Assembly (NCBI RefSeq): GCF_001427305.1
Contig: NZ_LMFZ01000001.1
Span: forward strand, 311,261-375,260
Reading direction: 5' to 3'
Source: Duganella sp. Root1480D1
Lineage (GTDB): Bacteria > Pseudomonadota > Gammaproteobacteria > Burkholderiales > Burkholderiaceae_D
DNA: 64,000 nucleotides
Shown: piece after piece, positions 17,091 to 25,509 of the stretch
Position numbering within the stretch: position 1 is the stretch's first letter
How the letters are laid out: each line of letters begins with the position of its first letter
The notes under the pieces: generated by a model
Seen by the model: only the letters and a program-made list of their open reading frames with translations
What the model was told of the DNA's origin: nothing
Databases searched by the model: none
Made by a program: the position numbers and the translations under genes

Positions 17091-18407
17091 ATGAAATTCA
17101 CTAAACTGGCTTTACTACTGACTTTGACTTGGGGCTGCGCGACAGTCAACGCGCAACAGGCGCCAGCCCCCGCCCCCGATGCAGTCGCCCTGCCGACGCC
17201 ATCGAGCACGGCGCAAAAACTTTACTCCGCCGCCAAGGCAGACCTGCTGCAAGTTCGCTCGCTGTTGAAAACCGGCCGCACCCAGTCTTCGGTTGGTTCC
17301 GGCTTCCTGGTCGGCACCTCCAACCTGGTCCTGACCAACTACCACGTCGTCTCGCAATTCGCGCTCGATCCGGATACCTACACCGGCGAGTGGGTCGATA
17401 CTGCCGGCCAGCGCGGCAATATCGAACTGCTGGCGGTGGACGTGCTGCACGACCTGGCCGTGGTGCGCGTGAACCGCTACGGCACCGGCTACTTCAAGCT
17501 GGGCGACAAGCCGGTCACGCTGACGCAAGGCCAATACCTTTACTCGCTGGGCAATCCGCTCGACCTGGGCTTTGCCATCTCGGAAGGCGCGTTCAACGGC
17601 GTGATCGCGCGCAGCTTCTACGAACAACTGATGTTCACCGGCCCGATCAACGCCGGCATGAGCGGCGGCCCCAGCGTGACTGTCGATGGCGCAGTGGCAG
17701 GCATCAACGTCTCCAAGCGGCTGGATGGCGAGCTGGTGTCCTTCCTGGTGCCGGCCCGCTACGCGCAAGAACTGCTGAAAAAAGTCGATCCGGAAGCCAA
17801 GCCGCCGAAAGACTTCACCGCCATCGTCGCCCAGCAATTGCTGGTGCACCAGAAGGCCATGATCGACCAGCTGCTGGCCAAGCCCCTGACCGCCAAGGCC
17901 ATGGGGCCGTACTCGGTGCCGGTGCGCGAGTCGGAGCAGATGCGCTGCTGGGGGCGCTCCAACGACCGCGACTCGTTCTCGGTGGAAGTCACCAACTGCC
18001 AGATGGAATCGTCGCTGTTCGTTTCCGGCTCGCTGCAGACCGGCCAGGTGCAGATCCAGCATCAGTACATGAAGAGTACCGGCCTGGATGAAGTGCGCTT
18101 TGCCGTCTTGTCCAGCAACTCGTTCAAGAACGAGAACTTCGGCAGTCACAAGGACAAGCGCCTGACCGGCCCGATGTGCACCGAACAATTCGTCAAGAAC
18201 AGCACCCTGCCGATGCGCGCCGTGATGTGCGTGCGCGCCTACCGCAAATTCGACGGCCTGTATGACTTCGCCCTGCTGACGTCCAGCACGGACGAAGGCA
18301 AGATGAACCTGCAAAGCCGCCTCGATGCACGCGGCGTGTCGTATGAAAACGGCCTGCGTGCCTCGCGCGCCTTCCTCGAATCACTGGCGCGCGAGGGCAA
18401 GAAATGA
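17091..18407 (+). CDS. Secreted trypsin-like serine protease (S1C-like)
   Basis: This 438-aa protein has a signal peptide (about residues 1-22, ending VNAQ), a Pro/Ala-rich linker, and a chymotrypsin-fold domain with the full triad: His85 in LTNYHVV, Asp121 in HDLAVV and Ser191 in NAGMSGGPS. The GMSGGPS motif resembles DegP/HtrA, but no PDZ domain follows. The C-terminal half (about 240-438) has several Cys (MRCWG, VTNCQ, PMCTEQ, VMCVRAY) and is unrecognised. A Cys at residue 16 could suggest a lipoprotein, but TWGC is a poor lipobox. It overlaps the FHA gene by 4 bp (ATGA), suggesting joint envelope function. Confidence 0.85.
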   Translation: MKFTKLALLLTLTWGCATVNAQQAPAPAPDAVALPTPSSTAQKLYSAAKADLLQVRSLLKTGRTQSSVGSGFLVGTSNLVLTNYHVVSQFALDPDTYTGEWVDTAGQRGNIELLAVDVLHDLAVVRVNRYGTGYFKLGDKPVTLTQGQYLYSLGNPLDLGFAISEGAFNGVIARSFYEQLMFTGPINAGMSGGPSVTVDGAVAGINVSKRLDGELVSFLVPARYAQELLKKVDPEAKPPKDFTAIVAQQLLVHQKAMIDQLLAKPLTAKAMGPYSVPVRESEQMRCWGRSNDRDSFSVEVTNCQMESSLFVSGSLQTGQVQIQHQYMKSTGLDEVRFAVLSSNSFKNENFGSHKDKRLTGPMCTEQFVKNSTLPMRAVMCVRAYRKFDGLYDFALLTSSTDEGKMNLQSRLDARGVSYENGLRASRAFLESLAREGKK

Positions 18408-19381
18408 ACGGCCCATTCTTCATCGAGACGCTGGCGCGCAACGGCGATGTGCTGCATCGCCACCGCGTCGACAAGCTGCCGATTACCATCGGCCGCGGCT
18501 ACAACAACGATTTCATCCTCGACGATGCGCACACAGCGCCCACCCACGCGGTAGTGGAGCTGGCCGAAGACGGTGCGCTCGTGATGCGCGACATGGGCAG
18601 CCAGAACGGCATCGTGGCACACGGCAAGCGCCAGCCGTCGGTGCCGATCAATGGCACCACGGTAGTCCGCCTTGGCCACACCCGCCTGCGCGTGCGCGAT
18701 GCTGCATTCCCGGTCGAAGCCGAAGTCACCGACACCACCATGCACGCATGGGAAGGCGGCGTGCCGGCGCTGGCTGGCATGGCGTTGATTGCACTGTTCG
18801 TCGGCGTGACCGAAGCGCTGTCCGATACCGGCGCCTTCCAGGCCATCCGCTACTTGCTGGTGATTGTCACCGGCATTGGCGCCGGCATGGTGTGGAGTGG
18901 TGTCTGGGCATTGGCCAACCGCCTGTTCGGCGGCCATGCGCGCCTGGGGCGCCACCTGTTCATCCTCGGCAGCGGCCTGGTGGCGATCGGCGCGTGGAAG
19001 GCTTTGAGCAGCGTGCTGGCCTATGCCTGGTCGGCGGAGGTATTCACGCGCTACGGCAACCACGTGGTGATGCTGATCCTGGTGGCGATGATCTACAACC
19101 ACCTGCGCACCGTCAAGCCGCTCAAGCCGCGCGCCTTCATTTCTTCCTGCGCGGTGTTCCTGGCTCTGGGTTCGGGCCTGATCCTGATGCGAAACTACGA
19201 AGGTGCCGGCCGCCTGCGCGATGAACTGTACATGTCCGTGATCCTGCCCCCTGCGGTACGCCACAGCCAGGACCACAACCTGGATGAATTCATGGGCGAG
19301 GCAGCCAAACTGAAAGCGGCAGCCGACGACGCGCGCAAGTCCTCGAAGCTCAAGAAAGACGACGAGGACGACGACGACTGA
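18404..19381 (+). CDS. FHA-domain membrane protein
   Basis: This 325-aa protein has a cytoplasmic FHA domain at about residues 25-105 (ITIGRGYNNDFILDD, then RDMGSQNGIVAHG, NGTTVVRLGHTRLRV). About five hydrophobic helices follow (about 125-275), with a highly acidic and Lys-rich tail ending DDEDDDD. FHA domains bind phosphothreonine, but the usual VSRxHA is TAPTHAV here, so phosphopeptide binding may be altered. The start overlaps the protease stop by 4 bp. No Ser/Thr kinase is within the window. Its TGA abuts the VOC gene's stop with zero spacing (TGATCA). Confidence 0.85.
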   Translation: MNGPFFIETLARNGDVLHRHRVDKLPITIGRGYNNDFILDDAHTAPTHAVVELAEDGALVMRDMGSQNGIVAHGKRQPSVPINGTTVVRLGHTRLRVRDAAFPVEAEVTDTTMHAWEGGVPALAGMALIALFVGVTEALSDTGAFQAIRYLLVIVTGIGAGMVWSGVWALANRLFGGHARLGRHLFILGSGLVAIGAWKALSSVLAYAWSAEVFTRYGNHVVMLILVAMIYNHLRTVKPLKPRAFISSCAVFLALGSGLILMRNYEGAGRLRDELYMSVILPPAVRHSQDHNLDEFMGEAAKLKAAADDARKSSKLKKDDEDDDD

Positions 19382-19792
19382 TCAGCTCGCGTAAGGCGCG
19401 CCGCGCAATTCGACGGTGTTGCCTTCGGGGTCGTTGACGTAAATCGACGGCCCCTCGCCTTCCGCGCCATAACGCAATTCGGATGGCCCGTTTGCCACAT
19501 CATGCGCGCTCAGGTGAGCCCGGATCGCCGCCTCGTCGAACGGTTCGACGCGGAAGCAGAAATGGTCGACATTGCGGCCTTCCTTGCCCGGTGCGGCGCC
19601 GCCCATCATTCCCAGTTTCTTATCGACGGGCACCAGGTCCACCAGCGAGCTGCCGGCGCGCAGTTGAATCAGGCCGATCTCGTCCTGGAGGCGCTCGATG
19701 GTGCAGCCAAGTACCTCAGTGTAGAAACGGATCATGCGGTCGGCATCGACGACACGCAGCACGATGTGGTCTATCTCGCGAATCTTGATCAA
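19382..19792 (-). CDS. VOC (glyoxalase/bleomycin-resistance) family protein
   Basis: This 136-aa protein is a single VOC domain of two beta-alpha-beta-beta-beta modules: IDHIVLRVVDADRMIRFYTEV at the start, VDHFCFRVEPFDEAA in the middle and IYVNDPEGNTVELRG at the C-terminus. The His of IDHI, the His of VDHF and Glu of VELRG are the expected metal ligands. It starts at TTG 19792 with GGAG 8 nt upstream. The substrate is unknown; virulence-protein-like VOC members of this type are common and mostly uncharacterised. It is convergent with the FHA gene with no intergenic base. Confidence 0.85.
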   Translation of the reverse strand: MIKIREIDHIVLRVVDADRMIRFYTEVLGCTIERLQDEIGLIQLRAGSSLVDLVPVDKKLGMMGGAAPGKEGRNVDHFCFRVEPFDEAAIRAHLSAHDVANGPSELRYGAEGEGPSIYVNDPEGNTVELRGAPYAS

Positions 19793-19809
19793 CGGATGTC
19801 TCCTGTTGT

Positions 19810-20670
19810 TTATGCGTCGGGAATGGGGTTGCTGCCGGAGACGGGCACGTAACGCCCGCCGCGGAATTCGAATTTCATCGCCTGGTCGATGCGCTGCGCC
19901 GGTGCATTGCCTTCCTTGCCCGCCTTGCTCATCGCACCGGTGAAGCGCAGCGTCAGCGCGCCCGCACCTGCAGTGTCCCAGCGGCCTTCAATGGCATAGC
20001 ATTGGCCTGGCGGTACTTGATCGCCGGCGTAGACCGGATCGGCAGGCTGCAAGCCTTGTACGATACCGTCCAGGCGCTCCACGCAATCAGGGCGCGAATA
20101 CACGTTATTGCCTTTGATCTTCTGCAGCACCAGCGGCTGTGCTTTCACGCCATCGACACCGATCGCATACAGCGCGAACACGTCCACACAATGCCCCTGC
20201 CAGCAGCTTCCCCATGTGACTTGCAGCGCTTGGGACCTACCCGACAAGGCGACAGGCGCCATCTGCGCCCGCCCCTCGAAGCCCTGCAGGGCGAACGGCT
20301 CCTGGCGCTTGGCAACCTTCCAGCCATCCTTGCCGGGCTTGAAGATGTAGGCCGCCAGGCCAGCTGGCGTGCCATGCGCGACTTGCGGATCGCCGCCGTC
20401 CCCGGCCGGCATCATGGTCGCCAGCAGCACCAGGCGGTCCGGCGCCACGCGCACCACCTGGCGCGGGACCACAATGACATTGCGCTTCTTGCCCTGCTTT
20501 GTGTTCCAGCCGCGTGTTACGGAACTGGTCGCGATCGGCTGCACTCGCCCGCCCTCCTCGTCTGCCCACTTGGGGAACGCGATTTGCAGCAATTCATCAG
20601 GCTGGGGATCGGCCGCTTGTGCGAACGACAGGGCGGGCACCGCCAACAATACTGCGAGTGCAGGCTTCAT
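19810..20670 (-). CDS. Secreted protein of unknown function
   Basis: This 286-aa protein starts at ATG 20670 and has a signal peptide (MKPALAVLLAVPALSFAQA, residues 1-19). The mature part has two Cys close together (SCWQGHC), plus later Cys in PDCVERL and GQCYAIEG, suggesting periplasmic disulfides. Strands such as APDRLVLLATMMPAG and YIFKPGKDGWKVAKRQ give a beta-rich, repetitive feel. I do not recognise a family. It is 10 bp downstream of the 100-aa gene and probably in the same transcript. The frame is open for 32 codons upstream, but that overlaps the neighbouring gene. Confidence 0.65.
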   Translation of the reverse strand: MKPALAVLLAVPALSFAQAADPQPDELLQIAFPKWADEEGGRVQPIATSSVTRGWNTKQGKKRNVIVVPRQVVRVAPDRLVLLATMMPAGDGGDPQVAHGTPAGLAAYIFKPGKDGWKVAKRQEPFALQGFEGRAQMAPVALSGRSQALQVTWGSCWQGHCVDVFALYAIGVDGVKAQPLVLQKIKGNNVYSRPDCVERLDGIVQGLQPADPVYAGDQVPPGQCYAIEGRWDTAGAGALTLRFTGAMSKAGKEGNAPAQRIDQAMKFEFRGGRYVPVSGSNPIPDA

Positions 20671-20680
20671 CGATGTTCTC

Positions 20681-20983
20681 CTAGATCCGCAAGCGGCGGC
20701 GGTCATTGAGGAAGGTCTCCAACTGCGCCGGCGCCAGTACCTGGACCGGGTCGCCATGGTAGACATACAGGTAAGGCTCGCCGCCCAGTCGGTCCGTCAT
20801 TTTAGCCAGCACGAGGAAGCAAGTACCCAGCGGATGAATGGACGTGTCGCGTAATTGGCGCGAACATTCCACCCGCATTTCCGGGCTGAACGCCTGCCCA
20901 TTCACCGGCCGCAGCACCACCCGGCCATATTCCTCCACCGACTCGACCGCCACGTCGCGGTAATCAAAAGTATCCCTGGTCAT
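20681..20983 (-). CDS. Small protein of unknown function
   Basis: This 100-aa soluble protein has no signal peptide or membrane helix. Features include GRVVLRPVNGQAFSPEMRVE, LGTCFLVLAKMTDRLGGEPY and a basic C-terminus LNDRRRLRI. It starts at ATG 20983 with only a weak GCGGG upstream. It lies 10 bp before the secreted 286-aa gene and 53 bp after the 194-aa gene, all on the minus strand. I recognise no domain. Confidence 0.6.
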   Translation of the reverse strand: MTRDTFDYRDVAVESVEEYGRVVLRPVNGQAFSPEMRVECSRQLRDTSIHPLGTCFLVLAKMTDRLGGEPYLYVYHGDPVQVLAPAQLETFLNDRRRLRI

Positions 20984-21036
20984 CCCGCGATCTTACCCGA
21001 TCCACCTCAACGCCGCCTAAAAGACAGGTGCAGCGA

Positions 21037-21621
21037 TTATTTGCGCCAGAAGCGCGACCAGAAGCGTGTGCGTGGCTCTCTGAACTTGAACGGTCTCGCT
21101 GCAGCGACGGCAGGCGCAACTTCAATTTGCTCAGCCAGTTCATCAAGGTAGAGTCGAACCTTGCTGAGCGGGTGATCCGGGAACTGGGCGTCGTACTCCG
21201 GGGAGTCTGCACGATTGCGCATGAAGTCGGCCTTATGGCGCGGATCGTAGGGATCTTCCTGCCACGCTTCGATTGGCACATTGAGCGATGCGAAAATCAT
21301 CGACTCCCGCATGCCGGTGATGCCGCCCTCGGAACTCTGGATTTTGAACACATATGAGCAGTTCGCAAACGGCAAGGTGAAGCAAGCAATGAAGACCAAA
21401 CCATGGGGTTCCATCCGGCCCTTCAGGACCGTTCGCACTGCAGGAAGGCCCGCAATCGAAACCGGATCCACTTCGACCATGGCGAGGCCGCCTGACTCCG
21501 CAGCGTCGCGATAGAAGGCCCGCAGCGCATCCGCATCATGGACATCTGCTCCGATATCGGGCTCCATCCCAAAGTAATTGATGGACAGGACATCGCCTGC
21601 CGCATTCTGGAAATACGCCAC
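21037..21621 (-). CDS. Protein of unknown function
   Basis: This 194-aa protein starts at GTG 21621 (GAAGAG just upstream; the frame is closed by TAG 27 bp further). It opens VAYFQNAAGDVLSINYFGMEPDIGA and has a conserved-looking centre AGLPAVRTVLKGRMEPHG, then NCSYVFKIQSSEGGITGMRES and DPYDP...RADSPEYDAQFPDHPLS. I recall unnamed proteobacterial proteins with this pattern, in clusters of mixed function, but no assigned domain. The C-terminus is strongly basic and aromatic (PRTRFWSRFWRK). Cytoplasmic by prediction. Confidence 0.6.
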   Translation of the reverse strand: MAYFQNAAGDVLSINYFGMEPDIGADVHDADALRAFYRDAAESGGLAMVEVDPVSIAGLPAVRTVLKGRMEPHGLVFIACFTLPFANCSYVFKIQSSEGGITGMRESMIFASLNVPIEAWQEDPYDPRHKADFMRNRADSPEYDAQFPDHPLSKVRLYLDELAEQIEVAPAVAAARPFKFREPRTRFWSRFWRK

Positions 21622-21667
21622 TGACTCTTCGGATTGGACCAGTGTCTACTGCGAAGGGAGCTTAAAG

Positions 21668-22582
21668 TTATCGGTGCAAAGCATATGGCAAACCGCGTGC
21701 CCAGCGGTTGGATGAAAGTGAGAATGTGAGCGCGCGCACCTGGTGGTACCAGCCGGCGGGAACGTACAGCATGTCGCCCGGCTGCACGATCACCTCGATC
21801 ATCGTGGCCTGGCGCGCCAACGGGTAGCGCTCGAAGTCCGGCGACTCGGGATCGAACGGGCTGCCGAATAACACCGGGTTCGCTTCGCGCGTGTAGAGGA
21901 ATTCATCGTGGTGCGGCGGTGACAGGAAGATCCGCTTGCTGCCCCACACTTGCGCAAAGATGTTGTCGTCGAAGTCGCTGTGCAGCGGCGTGACCGTTCC
22001 GGCAGGACCGATCCAGAAACGCGGCGGCCCCATTTTCTCGAAATACGTTGGCCAGTGGCACAAGCTATTCAGCTCGCGCAGCTCGAGGTTGCCGAGGTAT
22101 GGCGGCAGGCCTTCGGTCGCCTCGGCGAGGTCGAGGTATTCGCGCATGGTCGTGTCCAGCATCGCGCGGTCAGACGCGAACGCGGTGCCGATATAGTCGC
22201 CAACGCGCGCGCGCACGTGCACATCGCCGAATCGCTCGCGCAGCACTTCAGGGCCGAGCGCACAGATTGGCCAGCGCGCCACGGCGCCGGGAATCAGGAA
22301 CGGCAATCCTTCCCGCGCCCGCGCGCGGAACGCGGTCGCACTCATCGGACGAACACGCGGCACCGCATCAATGGCCGGCAAGGCGCGGGCCGCAGCACGG
22401 ATTGCCTCGCGCATCTCCTGCATCGACGATACGCCGCGCACCTCGGCATCGCGGCGTTCGCGTGCTTCAGCTTTGGCAGCCTGGGCCGCCTCGCCGGCCG
22501 GTACCTTGCGCGAAGCATCGAGTGGCGGCAGGCGTGATGCTGCGCTGGACGACGGATCGCCCGGCGGCTGGTTGGATGTCAT
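21668..22582 (-). CDS. Cupin-like/JmjC-domain protein (probable 2-oxoglutarate Fe(II) oxygenase)
   Basis: This 304-aa protein has an N-terminal about 75-residue Ala/Arg-rich segment, then a Cupin_8/JmjC-like domain. LPFLIPGAVARWP is the typical entry strand, GPAGTVTPLHSDFDDNIFAQVWG supplies the HxD of the Fe(II) site, and VPAGWYHQVRAL supplies the distal His. VWGSKRIFLSPP and GDMLYVPAGW are standard family motifs. Relatives hydroxylate protein side chains (FIH-like), but the target here is unknown. The start, ATG 22582, is 4 bp after the ispF stop; cotranscription with ispDF is likely. Confidence 0.8.
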   Translation of the reverse strand: MTSNQPPGDPSSSAASRLPPLDASRKVPAGEAAQAAKAEARERRDAEVRGVSSMQEMREAIRAAARALPAIDAVPRVRPMSATAFRARAREGLPFLIPGAVARWPICALGPEVLRERFGDVHVRARVGDYIGTAFASDRAMLDTTMREYLDLAEATEGLPPYLGNLELRELNSLCHWPTYFEKMGPPRFWIGPAGTVTPLHSDFDDNIFAQVWGSKRIFLSPPHHDEFLYTREANPVLFGSPFDPESPDFERYPLARQATMIEVIVQPGDMLYVPAGWYHQVRALTFSLSSNRWARGLPYALHR

Positions 22583-22586
22583 GGCT

Positions 22587-23084
22587 TTACGCCCCTTGGC
22601 GCAGCACCAGCAGTGCTACAGCCTCGGCGTTGATGCCTTCTTCGCGACCGAGATAACCGAGCTTCTCGTTGGTCTTGGCCTTGACGTTCACGTGCCCGAC
22701 CGGCACCCCCAGGTCGGCAGCGATATTGGCTGCCATGGTGGCGATATGCGGCGCCATCTTCGGGCGCTGGGCGATGATGGTGCAGTCCACGTTGCCGATG
22801 TCGTAGCCGGTCGCGCGCACGCGCTTGGCCGCCTCGCGCAGCAGCACGCGCGAATCGGCGCCGCGGAATTCTTCTGCGGTATCCGGGAAGTGCTTGCCGA
22901 TATCGCCCAGCGCGGCCGCGCCGAGGATGGCGTCGGTAATCGCATGCAGCAGCGCATCGGCATCCGAATGTCCGAGCAGGCCGCGTTCGTGCGGGATCTC
23001 GACCCCGCCAAGAATCAGCTTGCGGCCTTCAACCAGGCGGTGCGAGTCGTAGCCCTGGCCGATACGGAATGGGAGTTGCGTCAT
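22587..23084 (-). CDS. ispF: 2-C-methyl-D-erythritol 2,4-cyclodiphosphate synthase
   Basis: This 165-aa trimeric enzyme is the fifth step of the MEP isoprenoid pathway, converting CDP-ME 2-phosphate to MEcPP. It has the metal-binding Asp-x-His in [11 protein letters not shown], the signature [22 protein letters not shown], and a C-terminal [15 protein letters not shown] binding the cytidine phosphate. Length is standard. The start overlaps ispD's stop by 4 bp, and two downstream coupled genes follow on the same strand. The order ispD-ispF is the common proteobacterial arrangement. Confidence 0.95.
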   Translation of the reverse strand: MTQLPFRIGQGYDSHRLVEGRKLILGGVEIPHERGLLGHSDADALLHAITDAILGAAALGDIGKHFPDTAEEFRGADSRVLLREAAKRVRATGYDIGNVDCTIIAQRPKMAPHIATMAANIAADLGVPVGHVNVKAKTNEKLGYLGREEGINAEAVALLVLRQGA

Positions 23085-23764
23085 TTTGAATCCTGTCCTA
23101 AGTACATTTCTGCGATCGCGATATCGGCCGGCAGCGTCACCTTCATATTGCGCGGGTGGCCTTCCACCAGCTTCGGGGAAAAGCCCAGCATCTCGATCGC
23201 GCTGGCATCATCCGTGATGGCGCTCGGGTCCGGTGCCAGCGCCAGTGCGCGCAGCAACAGCGCATATGAAAACATTTGCGGCGTCTGCGCCAGCCACAGG
23301 CCATCGCGCGGCGTGGTCTGCACGGCGCCTGAGCGCGTGGACTTTACAGTGTCCACTACCGGCAGCGCAAGCAGGCCACCGCCCTCGTAATCGCCAACCG
23401 CGGCAATCAGCTTCGCGATCAGGGCTGGCGTCAGGCCGGGACGCGCCGCATCGTGCACCAGCACCATGTCGTCATCGCCCACATTGGCGCGCATCGCGCG
23501 CAAGCCGTTCAGGATCGACTCCATGCGCGTGGCGCCGCCGCAGCGCAGGATCGTTACGCCGCGCTCCGGCGTGATGGAATCGATATAGCCGTCGCCGGCG
23601 CTCACCACCACGTAGGTGTGCGCAATCAGGTCGCTTTGGCGGAAGGCGTCCAGCGTGTGCTGCAGCATCGGCACGCCGTTAATCGGCAGGTACTGCTTTG
23701 GGCTGGCGGCAACCATGCGTGCGCCGACACCTGCGGCGGGAATCAGTGCGAAGTATCGCTTCAT
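23081..23764 (-). CDS. ispD: 2-C-methyl-D-erythritol 4-phosphate cytidylyltransferase
   Basis: This 227-aa enzyme is the third MEP pathway step, coupling CTP with MEP to give CDP-ME. The nucleotidyltransferase signature [22 protein letters not shown] (residues 7-28) binds CTP, and [12 protein letters not shown] and the C-terminal [15 protein letters not shown] motif are typical. It overlaps the preceding metalloprotease-like gene and the following ispF gene by 4 bp each, so the three are translationally coupled. Confidence 0.95.
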   Translation of the reverse strand: MKRYFALIPAAGVGARMVAASPKQYLPINGVPMLQHTLDAFRQSDLIAHTYVVVSAGDGYIDSITPERGVTILRCGGATRMESILNGLRAMRANVGDDDMVLVHDAARPGLTPALIAKLIAAVGDYEGGGLLALPVVDTVKSTRSGAVQTTPRDGLWLAQTPQMFSYALLLRALALAPDPSAITDDASAIEMLGFSPKLVEGHPRNMKVTLPADIAIAEMYLGQDSK

Positions 23765-24468
23765 TTTTTGCTACGTGACTTCCTTAAAATTGTTTGTATC
23801 TCGCCGTTGCATGCCTTGCCCAGGCGGGCATATTCTGCCGGCGAGTCGATCAGCGCCTGCTGCACTTCGACCTTGGCCATTTCGGCTTTGATGTAGGGCA
23901 GCCAGCCGCTGTCGATTTCGTGCGCCAGCGCCGAGCGTGCAGTGCCGGCGGGTGCGTACAGCGGCTTGGCTTCGAAGCGCCGCGCCAGCGCCGACCGCAC
24001 AACTTCTTCCACCTTGACCAGATGGTCCATGTACGCGTTCATGTGCCGCAGTTCGTGCGTCAGGATCTCCGCATAGCCGCAAGTGCCCGGCGGGAACTCG
24101 TTTCCGACATAGATGCGCACCGGTGCATACGTCAACTGCACCTTGATCTGCGGCGCCACGCATTCATAGCCGCTGCCAGGATCGATCAGCATCGGTCCAT
24201 CGAGGCCGATCTGCACGCGCGACTCGGTGCGGGTCAGGCCCAGCACGTAACCGGTAGCCGGCATCTTCTCGGTGCGCATGGCCGAAAGCTGCTTGTACGA
24301 GAGCTGGGTGTTGACCGTGTAGCCGTTCTGGCGTGCCGACAGCACCGAGACGGTCTTGCTGATCGTGTCTTCGCAGCGGATCTGGAACGGCGTGCGCTGC
24401 ACTTGCGCTGCCTGTGCCTGGCTTGCCGCGAGGGCGCCAACCAGCAACAGGCTGCGCAAGGCGCTCAT
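23761..24468 (-). CDS. Periplasmic protein with HELRH zinc-protease motif
   Basis: This 235-aa protein has a signal peptide (MSALRSLLLVGALAASQAQA, residues 1-20) and an HExxH motif at His138-Glu139-Leu-Arg-His142 (EILTHELRHMNAYMDHL). Cys pairs (RCEDT, YECVA, GTCGY, KACNG) suggest disulfides. HExxH plus a signal sequence fits a small metalloprotease, possibly DUF922-like, but I cannot name the family. It is coupled to ispD by an ATGA overlap, so it is expressed with the MEP pathway genes, although its presumed location is the periplasm. The C-terminus is basic (KSRSKK). Confidence 0.7.
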   Translation of the reverse strand: MSALRSLLLVGALAASQAQAAQVQRTPFQIRCEDTISKTVSVLSARQNGYTVNTQLSYKQLSAMRTEKMPATGYVLGLTRTESRVQIGLDGPMLIDPGSGYECVAPQIKVQLTYAPVRIYVGNEFPPGTCGYAEILTHELRHMNAYMDHLVKVEEVVRSALARRFEAKPLYAPAGTARSALAHEIDSGWLPYIKAEMAKVEVQQALIDSPAEYARLGKACNGEIQTILRKSRSKK

Positions 24469-24472
24469 GGCC

Positions 24473-25030
24473 TCAGTCCAGCTTCCAGGCGCCGGAGCGC
24501 AGTTTGTCGAGCCAGAAGGCGCCGATCACAGTTTTCACGTCAGTGATTTTGCCGCCGCGGACCCAGTCCAGCATTTCGTCCACGCTGACTGTGATGGTTT
24601 CGATGAACTCACCGTCGTCCAGTTTTACTTCGCCGGCGGTCAGGCCGCGCGCCAGGTAAATGTCCAGGTGCTCGTCCGAGTAGGCGATGGCGTTGTGGAT
24701 GGTGCTGACGAATTGCCAGTCGGTGGCGGTGTAGCCGGTTTCCTCTTCCAGCTCGCGCATGGCGCAGGCCAGCGGGTCTTCACCCGGGTCGATCTTGCCG
24801 GCGGGGAGTTCGATGAAGACGCGGTCGTTCGGGTAGCGGTATTGGCGTTCCAGCAGCACCTTGCCGTTGTCCAGCACCGGGATGATCACTACGGCGCCAG
24901 GATGGCGGATGTATTCGCGCTTGGTGTGCTTGCCGTCGGGCAGGCTCACCGTGTCGCGGTGGACTTTGAGGAAGCCGCCGTCGTAGGCGATGCTGCCGTC
25001 TATTTTGGTTTCTTTGAGATGCTTGTCCAT
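24473..25030 (-). CDS. Nudix hydrolase, ADP-ribose pyrophosphatase-like
   Basis: This 185-aa protein has a complete Nudix box at residues 78-100: GKIDPGEDPLACAMRELEEE followed by TGY, with the REUxEE metal site. VVIIPVLDNGKVLLERQYRYPNDRVFIELPAG before it is typical of NudF-type ADP-ribose or GDP-mannose hydrolases. The substrate is inferred from that similarity. It lies 4 bp before the HELRH gene and is preceded by repeat copy B, which occupies its promoter region. Confidence 0.9.
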   Translation of the reverse strand: MDKHLKETKIDGSIAYDGGFLKVHRDTVSLPDGKHTKREYIRHPGAVVIIPVLDNGKVLLERQYRYPNDRVFIELPAGKIDPGEDPLACAMRELEEETGYTATDWQFVSTIHNAIAYSDEHLDIYLARGLTAGEVKLDDGEFIETITVSVDEMLDWVRGGKITDVKTVIGAFWLDKLRSGAWKLD

Positions 25031-25042
25031 GTTTTGCTTTTT

Positions 25043-25203
25043 AAACCCGGTAAGGCGGGGTCTTTGGGCTTGTGGTAAGGGTTGTGCGACTTTGACCTTC
25101 TCAAAAAGTCAAAGGCTTAGAACCCTATCAACGGCTTCGAGACCGTTCGGGGTCTGACCCTGCGCCGGATGGCCGTCCCGTCAGACCCTGGTTTACCGGT
25201 TTA
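25043..25203. repeat. Dispersed intergenic element, copy B
   Basis: An element of about 160 bp lies between the DUF2818 stop and the Nudix start. Its right end, read on the minus strand, is TAAACCGGTAAACCAGGGTC, whose TAA is the DUF2818 stop codon. Its left end is AAACCCGGTAAGGCGGGGTC. The core has a hairpin GACTTT...AAAGTC (25088-25110) with changed bases on both arms relative to copy A, and GCTTCGAGACCGTTCGGGG shared with copies A and C. The right-hand palindrome is looser than in A and C. Confidence 0.75.
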
Positions 25204-25506
25204 TTGGTGATGTTTACGCAGGTAGCGTACCACGAAGCCAGGAAAAGCAAACACCAGGAAAGCGAACGCCGCGACCCAGTAGAACTCCCAGTTCTGAGGA
25301 AACGCGGTGCCGATGCGGGATTCAAGCGCGATGCCAATGCCGCCCACGGCGACATACAGCACTGCCAGTTCCGCCAGCCGCACCAAAAATGGCTTGCGCG
25401 CGGCCTTCAGCGGAATCATGGCAAATACCTTCTCGTTCAGAAAAGGCAGGTTGGCGGCCACCACTGCAAGCAGGATGACCAGCCAGGATGATGCATTGAC
25501 GTCCAT
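25201..25506 (-). CDS. DUF2818 membrane protein at the end of the nuo operon
   Basis: This 101-aa protein has three hydrophobic helices (LVILLAVVAANLPFL, LAVLYVAVGGIGIAL, FYWVAAFAFLVFAFPGFVV) and a basic C-terminus (VRYLRKHHQ). DUF2818 is a betaproteobacterial family nearly always placed just after nuoN, as here with a 3-bp gap. A role in complex I assembly or stability is suggested by synteny only. Its TAA stop is also the first three bases of repeat copy B. Confidence 0.85.
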   Translation of the reverse strand: MDVNASSWLVILLAVVAANLPFLNEKVFAMIPLKAARKPFLVRLAELAVLYVAVGGIGIALESRIGTAFPQNWEFYWVAAFAFLVFAFPGFVVRYLRKHHQ

Positions 25507-25509
25507 CGA

